From NCBI GenBank assembly GCA_016861045.1, contig BOKP01000001.1:623529-687528 (forward strand): a DNA stretch of 64,000 nt, written 5' to 3'. A model generated the notes under the pieces. It searched no databases and had not been told where the DNA came from. It saw nothing but the letters and a program-made list of their open reading frames with translations. This stretch comes from Actinomycetes bacterium (GTDB lineage: Bacteria; Actinomycetota; Thermoleophilia; Solirubrobacterales; 70-9). Positions 19,737 through 30,649 of this stretch are shown here, piece by piece; position 1 is the stretch's first letter; each line of letters starts with the position of its first letter. A program made the translations under genes and the position numbers.

Positions 19737-20540
19737 TCAGGCGAGCAGGCGCGGCGGCAGCGTGTCGCGGCGGACCTGCTCGAGGCGGCGGGCGCGGTCG
19801 CTCATCCCGAGCCGCTCCAGCACCTCCCCGGCGAGCGCGATGTAGTCGGCTCCCCGCTCGGGCCGGTAGTCGAGGATCGGCCGGGCCCGCTCGGCCGACT
19901 CGGCGTAGGCGATCGACTGGCGGATCACCGTGTTGAAGACCTTCTCCGGGAAGCGCTCCTCGAGCGCCTCGAGGGTCTGGCGCGCGTGCCGCGTCCGCAT
20001 GTTGGCGATGTTGAGGAGGACCCCGAGCAGCTCGAGCTCGGGGTTGAGCGTCTCGCGGGCGAGGTCGAACACCTCCATCGCCTGCTCGACGCCCTGCAGG
20101 GAGAAGTGCTGGGCCTGGGTCGACATCAGCGCGTGGGTCGAGGCGACGAGCGCGTTCACGGTCAGCAGCCCGAGCGTCGGCGGGCAGTCGATCAGGATCA
20201 GGTCGTGACGGCGCTTGAGCTCGCGCAGCGCGTTCCGCATCGTCACCTCGCGGCCGATCTTGCCGGCGAGCACGAGCTCCGACTCGGCCAGGCCGAGGTT
20301 GGCGGGGACGACCGCGCCGTGGACGGCGTCGCTCGCCCGCGCCTGGCCGGCGAGGACGTCGGCGAGGGTGGGCTCGGCGGCGGGGTCGACGTCGAAGTAG
20401 TCGGAGAGGTTGCCCTGCGGGTCGGCGTCGATCGCGAGCACGTCGAGCCCGGTCCGGACGAGGACGTCGGCGAGCGAGCGCACCGTCGTCGTCTTGCCGG
20501 TGCCGCCCTTCTGCGACAGCACCGCGATCGTCACCGACAT
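19737..20540 (-). CDS. ParA/Soj-type ATPase
   Basis: A 267-residue deviant Walker ATPase of the chromosome or plasmid partition/positioning type. VLSQKGGTGKTTTVRSLADV is the deviant Walker A with signature Lys, followed by AIDADPQGNLSDYF and LILIDCPPTLGLLTVNAL (Walker B region). The open frame runs further upstream, but ATG 20540 places the Walker A motif close to the N-terminus as usual. No parB neighbour is visible, so an orphan positioning role is possible. A TATAGT lies ~40 bp upstream in the divergent spacer shared with the SRPBCC gene. Confidence 0.88.
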   Translation of the reverse strand: MSVTIAVLSQKGGTGKTTTVRSLADVLVRTGLDVLAIDADPQGNLSDYFDVDPAAEPTLADVLAGQARASDAVHGAVVPANLGLAESELVLAGKIGREVTMRNALRELKRRHDLILIDCPPTLGLLTVNALVASTHALMSTQAQHFSLQGVEQAMEVFDLARETLNPELELLGVLLNIANMRTRHARQTLEALEERFPEKVFNTVIRQSIAYAESAERARPILDYRPERGADYIALAGEVLERLGMSDRARRLEQVRRDTLPPRLLA

Positions 20541-20667
20541 CGGCTGATCCCGTCCCGGGGGAGTCGCGGCTCGACCACGGCCGCGACTATAGACGCGATT
20601 CGCCTCCGCGCGGGGACGCCGATCGATCCATCCCGCCCCGGGCCGGCGCGGATAGACTCGCGCGACG

Positions 20668-21165
20668 ATGGGCCCGGTCAGCGCCGAGATCGACATCGAC
20701 GCACCGCGCGAGCGCGTCTTCGCGATCCTCGCCGACCTCTCGAACCGCCCCGCCTTCTGCGATCACTTCCAGCGCGAGTTCCGGCTCCAGCGGATCGACC
20801 CGGTCGGCGTCGGCGCGACCGCGCGGTTTCGGGTCGAGGCGCCGTTCTTCCACTTCTGGATGGAGTCGGTGCTCGAGACCGTCGAGGCTCCGCACCTGAT
20901 CGTCGAGCGCGGCAGGGGGGCGCGGATCGACCGGATGCCGGTCGGCACCTCCTGGGAGCTGAGCGAGGCCGGGGGCGGCATGACCGAGGTCAGGGTCGGC
21001 TTCTGGACCGAGCCGCGGCATCACCTCGACCGCTTCAAGGACGCCCTGATGCCCGCCGGCTGGCACCGGCGGCAGTGGCGCCGCGCGCTCGAGCGGCTCC
21101 GCGGGATCGCCGAGGGAGAGGACCGGATCGAGCGCCTCCACGTTGCCGGCGCGAGCCCGCTTTGA
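20668..21165 (+). CDS. SRPBCC/START-like ligand-binding protein
   Basis: A 165-residue protein beginning VSAEIDIDAPRERVFAILAD, the typical first strand and helix of the SRPBCC (polyketide cyclase/dehydrase) fold, followed by SNRPAFCDHF. A C-terminal helix (DRFKDALMPAGWHRRQWRRA) closes the ligand cavity. Ligand unknown. TAGACT at 20653-20658 lies 9 nt before the ATG, consistent with a near-leaderless promoter. It is divergent from the ParA gene. Confidence 0.75.
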   Translation: MGPVSAEIDIDAPRERVFAILADLSNRPAFCDHFQREFRLQRIDPVGVGATARFRVEAPFFHFWMESVLETVEAPHLIVERGRGARIDRMPVGTSWELSEAGGGMTEVRVGFWTEPRHHLDRFKDALMPAGWHRRQWRRALERLRGIAEGEDRIERLHVAGASPL

Positions 21166-21194
21166 GCCCGGCGCCGATAGACTTCCGCCGCCCG

Positions 21195-21734
21195 ATGCGC
21201 CGCCGAATCGCCATCCTGCCGCTGCTCGTCCTCGCCCTCTTCGGGCTCGCCGTGGCGATGTCGGGATGCGGCGAGGAGGAGACCGCCGAGGCGAAGGAGG
21301 GGGAGCCCCTCGAGCTCGGGGAGCTCTCCTACAACATCCAGATTACGCGCGAGATGAACCGGTTCTCGCCCGAGGACGCCGCCTATCTCGAGGGTGCGCC
21401 GGTGATCCGCCCCGACCAGGAGTTCCTCGGGGTCTTCATGCAGGTCACCAACCAGGGCGAGGAGGAGGCGGTGGTGCCCGGCCCGCTGCGGGTCATCGAC
21501 ACCCGCGGCACGGTCTACCGGCAGCTGCCGCTGCGGAACGAGTGGACGCTGAAGCGGGGCACGCCGATCGCGCCCGGCGACACCCTTCCCGGCCCCGAGA
21601 CCGTCGCCAGGAACGGATCGATCGAGGGCTCGCTCGCGCTCTTCGTCGTCGATGAGTCGGCGAACGAGAACCGCCCGCTCGTCCTCGAGATCCCCGGCCC
21701 CGATGAGCACGGGGAGATCGTCCTCGACCTCTAG
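21195..21734 (+). CDS. Predicted lipoprotein, DUF4352-like
   Basis: A 179-residue exported lipoprotein. The signal peptide (MRRRIAILPLLVLALFGLAV) ends in a lipobox VAMSGC. The mature part is a beta-rich extracellular domain with FLGVFMQVTNQGEEEAVVPG, then a TRGTVYRQLPL segment. This immunoglobulin-like layout is typical of DUF4352-type lipoproteins. TAGACT (21178-21183) precedes the ATG by 11 nt. Function unknown. Confidence 0.7.
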   Translation: MRRRIAILPLLVLALFGLAVAMSGCGEEETAEAKEGEPLELGELSYNIQITREMNRFSPEDAAYLEGAPVIRPDQEFLGVFMQVTNQGEEEAVVPGPLRVIDTRGTVYRQLPLRNEWTLKRGTPIAPGDTLPGPETVARNGSIEGSLALFVVDESANENRPLVLEIPGPDEHGEIVLDL

Positions 21735-21758
21735 GCCGAGCCGTCCCGGGGCCCGGCG

Positions 21759-22082
21759 GTGAGCGTCGGGCTCGTCCGGGCGGCGCTCCTGCTCGCCGCC
21801 GTCGCGGCGGTCGAGATCCTGCTCGGCCTCCTCGGCACCGCCGCCGACGTGATCGCGCTCGCCGCGATCGTCCTCGCGCTGGTGGCGACGGCCCCCGCCG
21901 GGCGCTCCGGAGCCGGCTGGTGGTCGCTGCTCGCCGCCGGAGCATGCTTGTCGGTGCTCGGGGCGCTGCTCGCCCTCGTCACCGAGCCGGTCGGGGGCGT
22001 CGTCGCCGTGCTCGGCGCGGTCGCGGTGCTGGCGGCCGCGGTGCTGGCGGCCGCGGCGTCCGGCTTTCCCGTGCGGGCCTGA
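21759..22082 (+). CDS. Small integral membrane protein
   Basis: 107 residues, almost all hydrophobic, with about four membrane helices (RAALLLAAVAAVEILLGLLG, then VIALAAIVLALVATAPAG, then two more). It starts with GTG 24 bp after the lipoprotein stop and is probably co-transcribed with it. I recognise no family and no functional residues. Confidence 0.55.
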   Translation: MSVGLVRAALLLAAVAAVEILLGLLGTAADVIALAAIVLALVATAPAGRSGAGWWSLLAAGACLSVLGALLALVTEPVGGVVAVLGAVAVLAAAVLAAAASGFPVRA

Positions 22083-24299
<2,217 letters not shown>

Positions 24300-24315
24300 G
24301 GCCGGTCCGCCGGTC

Positions 24316-26088
24316 TCAGAGGCCCGCGGCGAGGATCTGCCGGGCGATCGGGGCCGCGACGGCGCCGCCGTCGCCGGGCGCGTTGACGACCATCACCGCC
24401 ACCGCGAGCCTCGGGTCGTCGGCCGGGGCGAAGGCGGTGAACCAGGCGTCCACGTCCTGCTCCTGCTCGGGGTCGGTGACCGGCCGGCCGTCGCTGGTCC
24501 CGAGCTCGGCGGTCCCGGTCTTGCCGGCGACGGTCGCGTCCGGCAGTGCCCCCGCGCTGCCGGTGCCCGACGCGACGACGGCGACCATCATCTCCTTCAT
24601 CTCGGCGGCGACCTTCGGGCTCATCACCTCGACGTCCGGGTAGTTCCCGCTCAGCTCCGGCGCTTTCACCATCGCCGTCGGCGAGCGCACGCCCCTGTTC
24701 GCGATCGTCTGCGAGACCGACGCCATCTCCAGCGGGGTGGCGAGGACCTCGCCCTGGCCGATCGCGCTGACCGCGACCTCGACCTCGCTCTCGAGCGGGT
24801 TCGGGATCGTGCTCTCCGGCGGGCGCGTCAGCGCCAGCGCCTCCGGGTTGTAGATCGTCGGCGGCGAGTTGAACCCGTACTGCTCCGCCTCCTCGACGAG
24901 CTTCTCGCCGCCGATCCTGACCCCGAGCGGGGCGAAGACCGTGTTGCACGAGTGCGCGAAGCTGGCGACGAGGTCGCCGCCGCAGGCCTCGTCGTAGGCG
25001 TTGTCGATCTCACGGCCGCCGGCGACGGTGCTGGTCTGGACTGGGAACTCCTCGCCCGGCCTGGTCACGCCCTCCTCCAGCGCGGCGCTGGCGGTGACCA
25101 CCTTGAACGTCGAGCCCGGCGGCTGCGGCGCCGAGAACGCGAGGCCGGCGAGGGCGAGGACGTCGCCGTCGCGGGCATCGAGGACGGCGGCGCCCCCGAA
25201 CGTCGATCCGAGCGCCGCGGCGGTCGCGTCCTGCAGCTTCGCGTCGATCGTCGTCCGCAGCGGCTCACCCGGCGTCGGCGCCCGCCGCGCCAGCAACGTC
25301 CGCCCGCCCGCGCCGGCGGCCAGGAGCCTTCCGCCCGGCGTCCCGGATAGCAGCGGGTCGAAGGCGAGCTCGAGGCCGCTGGTCCCGGTGTCGGCATCCG
25401 CCGGGAGCCCGAGCGCCGCGATCTGCTCGGCCCGCTTGCGGCCTGCGGGGCCGGTCTCGCCGGTGACGATGCCGCCGGCGCCGTTGGTGACCCGCGCCGA
25501 CGCCGGACCGCTGGCGAGGACCGAGCCGTCGGCGGCGAGGATCGGCCCGCGCTTGCCGAGCTTCGTCTCGGCGACGAGCTTCTCGCCCGGGTCGAGGCCC
25601 GGGAAGACGAGGTTCGGCTGCCAGCTCACGCCCCCGTCGGCGACCGGGACCGCGACCTCGCCGGCGACCTCGCCGAACGCCCCCGTGGTCGCGGTCACCG
25701 GGACGGGGACGACGGTGTCGCCTCCGCGCTCCTCCTCGTCGCTCGGCTCGTCGATCTCGAAGGCGGTCGCGGTTGCGGTCGACGCCGCCTCGGCGTACGC
25801 CTTCTCGAGGTCCTCGGCCGAGTACCTGGCCGCCGATTCGGCGTCGAGCTCGTCGTGCATCGCCGCGTAGTCGCCGTCGGCCCAGGCGGATGCGAAGCGC
25901 TCGACCGCCTCACGCTCCGCCGAGTCGCCGGCGACGACGGCGCCGGCCACGAACGCGGCCGCGCAGAGCAGCCCGAGCGGGACGAGCAGCATCCGTCTCC
26001 GCCTGGCAACCTCGCTTGATCTCTGGCTCAAACCTCGAACGCGGAACGCCCGATTCGAGAGCAGGGGACGGGACGCCGCAGGGGCCAC
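24316..26088 (-). CDS. Class B penicillin-binding protein with NTF2-like N-terminal domain
   Basis: A 590-residue transpeptidase that cross-links peptidoglycan. A membrane anchor (MLLVPLGLLCAAAFVAGAVV) is followed by an MecA_N/NTF2-like domain (AVERFASAWADGDYAAMHDE), then the PBP dimerisation region (GKRGPILAADGSVLA). The transpeptidase domain has PPGSTFKVVTASAALEEG (active Ser and Lys), SCN (SxN) and VAGKTGTAEL (KTG). The GTG at 26088 adds an Arg-rich cytoplasmic leader; an internal ATG before MLLVPLG is an alternative start. Family members include PbpA-type PBPs of actinobacteria. It converges on gdhA. Confidence 0.9.
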   Translation of the reverse strand: MAPAASRPLLSNRAFRVRGLSQRSSEVARRRRMLLVPLGLLCAAAFVAGAVVAGDSAEREAVERFASAWADGDYAAMHDELDAESAARYSAEDLEKAYAEAASTATATAFEIDEPSDEEERGGDTVVPVPVTATTGAFGEVAGEVAVPVADGGVSWQPNLVFPGLDPGEKLVAETKLGKRGPILAADGSVLASGPASARVTNGAGGIVTGETGPAGRKRAEQIAALGLPADADTGTSGLELAFDPLLSGTPGGRLLAAGAGGRTLLARRAPTPGEPLRTTIDAKLQDATAAALGSTFGGAAVLDARDGDVLALAGLAFSAPQPPGSTFKVVTASAALEEGVTRPGEEFPVQTSTVAGGREIDNAYDEACGGDLVASFAHSCNTVFAPLGVRIGGEKLVEEAEQYGFNSPPTIYNPEALALTRPPESTIPNPLESEVEVAVSAIGQGEVLATPLEMASVSQTIANRGVRSPTAMVKAPELSGNYPDVEVMSPKVAAEMKEMMVAVVASGTGSAGALPDATVAGKTGTAELGTSDGRPVTDPEQEQDVDAWFTAFAPADDPRLAVAVMVVNAPGDGGAVAAPIARQILAAGL

Positions 26089-26195
26089 AGGCTACCGCCC
26101 GCGCCAGCGCCATCGTGGCGGCGGCGGCCGCGTGCCCGGGACGGAAAGCCGAGTAGCCATGCGGGTCCGTGCCGGTGCTTCGCTACGCTGGGCAG

Positions 26196-26555
26196 GTGGA
26201 AGCCCGCTCCGCCGAAGCAGGTTCCGATCCGCGTGCCGGCGCCCCGGCCCCGGTCTGCAGCCGCTACCACGAGGCGGTCGAGCTCGTCGGCCGCCGCTGG
26301 AGCGGAGCGATCCTGTTCAGCCTGATCGACGGCCCCCGCTACTTCAGCGAGGTGGCGGCGGCGGTGCCGGGGGTCTCCGACCGGCTCCTGTCCCGGCGCC
26401 TGCGCGAGCTCGAGTCCGAGGGCCTGCTCGAGCGCGCCGTGCACGACGGCCCGCCGGCCCGCGTCTCCTACGAGCTCAGCGCCTCGGGCGTCGCGCTCGA
26501 GCCGGCGCTGCGGGCGCTCTACGACTGGGCGCAGGCCTGGCGCACCGACGACTGA
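26196..26555 (+). CDS. HxlR-family winged-helix regulator
   Basis: A 119-residue regulator. The HxlR signature AVELVGRRWSGAILFSLIDGP is followed by FSEVAAAVPGVSDRLLSRRL (recognition helix) and the wing region ELESEGLLERAVHDGPPARV. No sensory Cys is near the helix apart from the N-terminal VCSRYHEA, which occupies the position of the redox Cys in HypR/YodB-type members. GTG 26196 lies 6 nt after TACGCT (26184-26189); the frame also extends to a GTG at 26169. Target genes are unclear. Confidence 0.82.
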   Translation: MEARSAEAGSDPRAGAPAPVCSRYHEAVELVGRRWSGAILFSLIDGPRYFSEVAAAVPGVSDRLLSRRLRELESEGLLERAVHDGPPARVSYELSASGVALEPALRALYDWAQAWRTDD

Positions 26556-26570
26556 CCGGCTCCTCGGGCC

Positions 26571-27143
26571 TCACCAGCGCCGCGGGTTGCCGGCCGGGAT
26601 CCGGTCCGCGACGAGCTCGGCGTCGATCCGCTCGACCGCGCAGAGCGACGTCGTCGCGAGGTAGCGATCGAGCTCGCCGCTTCCGAGGGCGGCGAACGCC
26701 GCCTTCACCGTCGCCTCGTAGGCGGCGATGATGACGGCGCCCGGCGGCGCGACCGGGGCGTGATGCTCGGGCCGCGCCGCGTAGGTGTAGATGCGGTCGT
26801 ACCCGTCCGCCGCGGGCCCGGCGACGGCGGCGCCGACCTCGACCCGGCGATAGCGGATCTCGCGGATGTCGAGCCGGGTGAGCTCCGCCTCCTCGACGGC
26901 GATCAGCGCCCCGTTCACGGAGCCGTCGGCGACCGCGACGTCGAGCCCGAGGACCCAGTCGGGGATCGAGCCGTCGGCGCGGCGGGCGAACGTCTTCTCG
27001 CTGGCGCGGTTGTCGCGGACGACCGTGAAGCCGCGCCTGAATCCCGTCAGCGTGGCCGGCTCCGGCGCGACCGGGCGGGAGAGGGTCTCGGCGGCGCTCG
27101 CGGCGGCGACAAGCGAGCCGTAGGCGAAGACGGCGGTGCTCAC
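26571..27143 (-). CDS. Gamma-glutamylcyclotransferase-like (AIG2/GGCT) protein
   Basis: A 190-residue protein starting with the fold's nucleotide-like loop TAVFAYGSLV, the AIG2/GGCT signature YGSL. NGALIAVEEAELTRLDIREI contains the conserved Glu-rich region, followed by YRRVEV. Known members cleave gamma-glutamyl amines or peptides, but the substrate here is unknown. The GTG start overlaps the stop of the AddA-like gene by 4 bp (GTGA), so it is the last gene of that operon. Confidence 0.72.
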   Translation of the reverse strand: MSTAVFAYGSLVAAASAAETLSRPVAPEPATLTGFRRGFTVVRDNRASEKTFARRADGSIPDWVLGLDVAVADGSVNGALIAVEEAELTRLDIREIRYRRVEVGAAVAGPAADGYDRIYTYAARPEHHAPVAPPGAVIIAAYEATVKAAFAALGSGELDRYLATTSLCAVERIDAELVADRIPAGNPRRW

Positions 27144-30100
27144 CGCGCGGTCTCCATCGTCCGCTCCGGCGGGTGGGGGCAGAGCCGCGCCCGGGCCGGG
27201 CAGTCGCGGCACAGCGTCGGCCCCGGATCGGCGGTGGCGGCGAAGTCCCCGGCGCGGATCCGCGCGATCAGCGCCTCGATCTCGAGGCGCCCGGCCGCGA
27301 TCTGCTCCGGGCCGAGCGTCGCCACGACCGGCTCGGCCGGCGCCCGCAGGAAGCTGTAGGCGGCGACCACCTCCTCGCTGCCGGTCGCCTCGGCGATCGC
27401 CGAGGCGTAGAGCAGCCGCTGGAGCTCGTAGGCGGACGGCAGGGCCGCCTCCCGCCCGGCGATCGGGTCGGTCTTGTAGTCGACGAACAGCGGCGGCTCG
27501 CCCGGGCGGCTCACGAGCAGGTCGATCGTGCCACGAATCACCGTCGAATCGCCGCGCCCGATCCGGAACCGGACCTCGGGGCGGAAGGCGGCGCCCGCCT
27601 CGCGAAGGCCGCCGAGGAGCTCCGAGCCGAGCCAGCCCGCGACGAGCTCCGACGCGGCCTCCCCGGCGGTGCGCCCGAGCCCCTCGCGCCGCATCGTCGC
27701 CGCCACGAGCCCGGCCGGCGGCCGCCGCCACGAGCTCCGTGCCGACCATTCGAGCAGTGCGTGGACGGCCCGGCCGAACCGGGGCCCGCCCGGTCGCGGG
27801 GAGCGCTCGCGGCCGCCCTCCTCCCGGTCGCCTCCGAGCCGCAGGACCCGCTCGGCGAGGAACCGGTAGCCACAGCGCCGGTAGTCGGCGAGGGCGGCGT
27901 AGGAGAGGGTGCGGGCGGCCGCCGTCCCCCGTTCGGCCGGCGCCAGGATCGGCGGCGTGCCGCCGGGCGCCGGATCCCGGCGCCGCGCCGGCCGCGCGTC
28001 GAAGGCGAGGGCGGCCGCCCGCTCGCGGCCCGGCCCGGTGACGCGGATCCGGATCGGCGCGGCGGCGACCGGCGGGTCGGCGAGGCCGGGGAGCGCATCG
28101 GGGGCGGGGGCGGTGACTAGCTGCCCGTCGCTGCCGTCGACGCCGAGCGCGGGCAGCAGGGCGCCCAGCGCCGTCAGCTGTCGTCGCGGCTTCCCGGACG
28201 CGGCGAGGTCCCTGTCGGGGTCGAAGAGCCCGCTCAGGAGCAGGCGCGAGCGGGCCCGGCTCGCGGCCACGTAGACGAGCCGCCCCGACTCCTCGGCTTC
28301 GGCGTCGGCGGCCTCGTCGTTGAGCTGCCCGTAGCCGGCGACGTCGAGCGGCCCGGCGCCGGCCCGCGCCAGCCGCAGCCCGATTCGCGGGGCCGGCGCG
28401 GGCTCGCCGTCCGCCGGAGCGAACGCCAGGCGCAGCTCATCGCGCCGGCCGCCTCCGGCGAGCTTGCGACCGAGGTCGGCGACGGCCACGCAGTCGAACT
28501 CCAGCCCCTTGGCCGCGTGGACGGTCATCACCCGGACCCCGGCGTGGTCCTCGGCCGCCACGGCGGCCTCCGGCTCGCGGTCGGCCGTCGCCGTCCGCGC
28601 GGCCGCCTGCTCGAGGAAGCCGCGCAGGTCGCGGCCCTCGTGCTCCTCGTGCTCGCCGGCCAGCCGCACGAGCTTCATCAGGTTGGCGGCGCGGCGCGGC
28701 CCGTCGTCCATCTGCAGCGTCGCGAGGTCGTAGCCGAAGCTCTCGAGGGTGCGCTCGACGAGCTCGTCGAGCGGCAGCAGGGCGGCGGCCGCCCGCAGCC
28801 CGGCCAGCGTGTAGCGGAAACCGGCGAGCAGCTCGCGATCGCCGTCGCCGAGCCGCGCCGCCCAGCGCCGCTGCTCGGCGCGGCGCGCGGTCAGGTCGGG
28901 GTCCCGTTCGCCCTCGTCGTCTCCCGGCTCGTCGCCGGATCGGTCGAGCGCGGCCTCGATTCCCTGCCAGATGTGGCGCCCGCCGGCCACCCGCCGGAGG
29001 ATCCAGAGCGCGTCCGGGGTGAGCCCGCAGGCGGGCGAGGCGAGCGCACCGAGCAGGGACTCGTCGTCGAGCGGGTTGGCGACGCAGGCGATCAGGTTGA
29101 GCGCGTCCGCCACCTGCTGGGAGGACCAGTAGCCGCGCCCGCCGACGACGTAGGGGTCGAGCCCGGCCAGCTCGAGCGCCTCGGCGTAGGCGTCGACATG
29201 GGTGAACGCGCGCAGCAGGAGCACCATCGAGCCCGGGTCGATGCCCTCGTCGGCGAGCTCGCGCAGGCGCCGGGCGAGCCCGCGCGCCTCCGCGACCCGG
29301 TTCTGCGGCGTGTCGGTCGCCGTCGTCTCGATCGCGGTGCCGGCCTCCTCCTCGCCCCAGCCCTTCGACCGCGTGAGCAGCACCTCGACCGCGGGTCCCG
29401 CCGGGCCGCTCGGGGCGGTCGCGGGCTTGCCGACGCTGAGCGGCCGGTAGCCGTCGAGCAGCGTCGCGCCGATCAGGTTGACCATTGCGAGGACGTCCGG
29501 GGTCGAGCGGAAGCTGCCGCTCAGGCCGAGCATCGCCGTGTCGCGCCCGCCGCTGCCGCTCGCGAGGCGCTCCCGCTCGCGCAGGAAGCTCTCCAGGTCG
29601 GCCCCGCGGAAGCCGTAGATCGACTGCGCCGCGTCACCGACCGTGAACGTCCGCGTCTCGGGCCCGGCGAGGGCGCGGACGAGCTCGAGCTGGACCGGGC
29701 TCGTGTCCTGGAGCTCGTCGACGAGCAGGTGGTCGAAGCGCGACCGCTGCGCGGCGGCGATCGCCTCGTTGCCCCGCAGGAGCTCGAGCGCGAGCAGCTG
29801 CAGGTCGTCGAAATCGACCGCGGAGCGCTCGGCCTTGCGCCGGCCGTAGCCGCCGGCGAACTCGATCAGCAGCCGCCCCAGGGCCTCGTAGCCGCGCGCG
29901 ATCTCGGCCTTCTCGGCGGCGGTCGGCGGCTCCTCGCGGTTGTCGATGCCGCCGATCCGCAGCTCGGGCAGTCGGGGCGCCGCGATGCCGCGGTTACGGA
30001 GGTCGGAGTGGGCCGTCATGACGATCGCCGCGAGGCGCCCGCGGTAGCCGGCCGCCGTCAGGGCGACGGCGTCGTCGTCGGCGGCGAGCGCCGCCAGCGC

Positions 30101-30649
30101 CTCGTCGAACGCGGCCCGGGCGATCCGTCCCGCCTCGTCGGCGTCGAGGACGCGGAAGCGCGGGTCGAGCCCGGCCGCGACCGGGTGCGCCGCGAGCAGG
30201 CGCCGGCAGAACCCGTGGATCGTCGTGATCGCGGCCGACTCTCCGGCCCGCGCCGCCTCCTGCAGGCGGGCCCTCCGCGTCGGCTCGGCGGCGGTCGCCG
30301 CGCGGCGGGCGAGCTCGATCCGGATCCGGCGTCGCATCTCCGCCGCCGCCTTCTCGGTGAAGGTGAAGGCGAGGATCCGCTCCGGCTCAACCCCGTCGGC
30401 GTCGACCGCCTCGCAGTACCGGTCGACCAGGACCCGCGTCTTCCCGGTCCCGGCGCCGGCCTCGAGGAAGACGTCGCGTCCCCGTTCGCCGATCACGCGC
30501 GCCTGTTGAGCGGTCGGCGGCAGAATCGGGTCGGTCCCCGCGACCGGCGGCGGCCCCGCGCCCGGCTTCGCCGAGGCGGGCGGCTCCGCGGCGGCGGCGC
30601 CCGGCTCCGCGGCGGCCGGCTCGAGCCTGAGTTGCTCGGGCTCGCCCAT
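27140..30649 (-). CDS. AddA/UvrD-like helicase-nuclease subunit
   Basis: A 1169-residue superfamily 1A helicase fused to a RecB-type nuclease. Motifs: Q-motif PPTAQQARVI, Walker A LEAGAGTGKTRVLVDRY, motif Ia ILAFTFTEKAAAEMRRRI, Walker B LLVDELQDTSPVQLELV, motif III TFTVGDAAQSIYGFRGA, and motif V VMTVHAAKGLEFDCVAV. The C-terminus has GRAVHALLEW, GTIDLLVSR, LFVDYKTD and YELQRLLYA (PD-(D/E)XK). A Cys in DYRRCGYRF and the CRDCPARARLC cluster form a probable 4Fe-4S staple. Role: double-strand break end resection for recombination. ATG 30649 overlaps the AddB-like stop by one base. Confidence 0.88.
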   Translation of the reverse strand: MGEPEQLRLEPAAAEPGAAAAEPPASAKPGAGPPPVAGTDPILPPTAQQARVIGERGRDVFLEAGAGTGKTRVLVDRYCEAVDADGVEPERILAFTFTEKAAAEMRRRIRIELARRAATAAEPTRRARLQEAARAGESAAITTIHGFCRRLLAAHPVAAGLDPRFRVLDADEAGRIARAAFDEALAALAADDDAVALTAAGYRGRLAAIVMTAHSDLRNRGIAAPRLPELRIGGIDNREEPPTAAEKAEIARGYEALGRLLIEFAGGYGRRKAERSAVDFDDLQLLALELLRGNEAIAAAQRSRFDHLLVDELQDTSPVQLELVRALAGPETRTFTVGDAAQSIYGFRGADLESFLRERERLASGSGGRDTAMLGLSGSFRSTPDVLAMVNLIGATLLDGYRPLSVGKPATAPSGPAGPAVEVLLTRSKGWGEEEAGTAIETTATDTPQNRVAEARGLARRLRELADEGIDPGSMVLLLRAFTHVDAYAEALELAGLDPYVVGGRGYWSSQQVADALNLIACVANPLDDESLLGALASPACGLTPDALWILRRVAGGRHIWQGIEAALDRSGDEPGDDEGERDPDLTARRAEQRRWAARLGDGDRELLAGFRYTLAGLRAAAALLPLDELVERTLESFGYDLATLQMDDGPRRAANLMKLVRLAGEHEEHEGRDLRGFLEQAAARTATADREPEAAVAAEDHAGVRVMTVHAAKGLEFDCVAVADLGRKLAGGGRRDELRLAFAPADGEPAPAPRIGLRLARAGAGPLDVAGYGQLNDEAADAEAEESGRLVYVAASRARSRLLLSGLFDPDRDLAASGKPRRQLTALGALLPALGVDGSDGQLVTAPAPDALPGLADPPVAAAPIRIRVTGPGRERAAALAFDARPARRRDPAPGGTPPILAPAERGTAAARTLSYAALADYRRCGYRFLAERVLRLGGDREEGGRERSPRPGGPRFGRAVHALLEWSARSSWRRPPAGLVAATMRREGLGRTAGEAASELVAGWLGSELLGGLREAGAAFRPEVRFRIGRGDSTVIRGTIDLLVSRPGEPPLFVDYKTDPIAGREAALPSAYELQRLLYASAIAEATGSEEVVAAYSFLRAPAEPVVATLGPEQIAAGRLEIEALIARIRAGDFAATADPGPTLCRDCPARARLCPHPPERTMETAR

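Noticed and set aside
20541-20696. N-terminal extension of the ParA-like protein to codon 20696
   Set aside because: It would place an Arg/Pro-rich segment ahead of the Walker A motif, which in this family lies near the N-terminus; ATG 20540 fits better.
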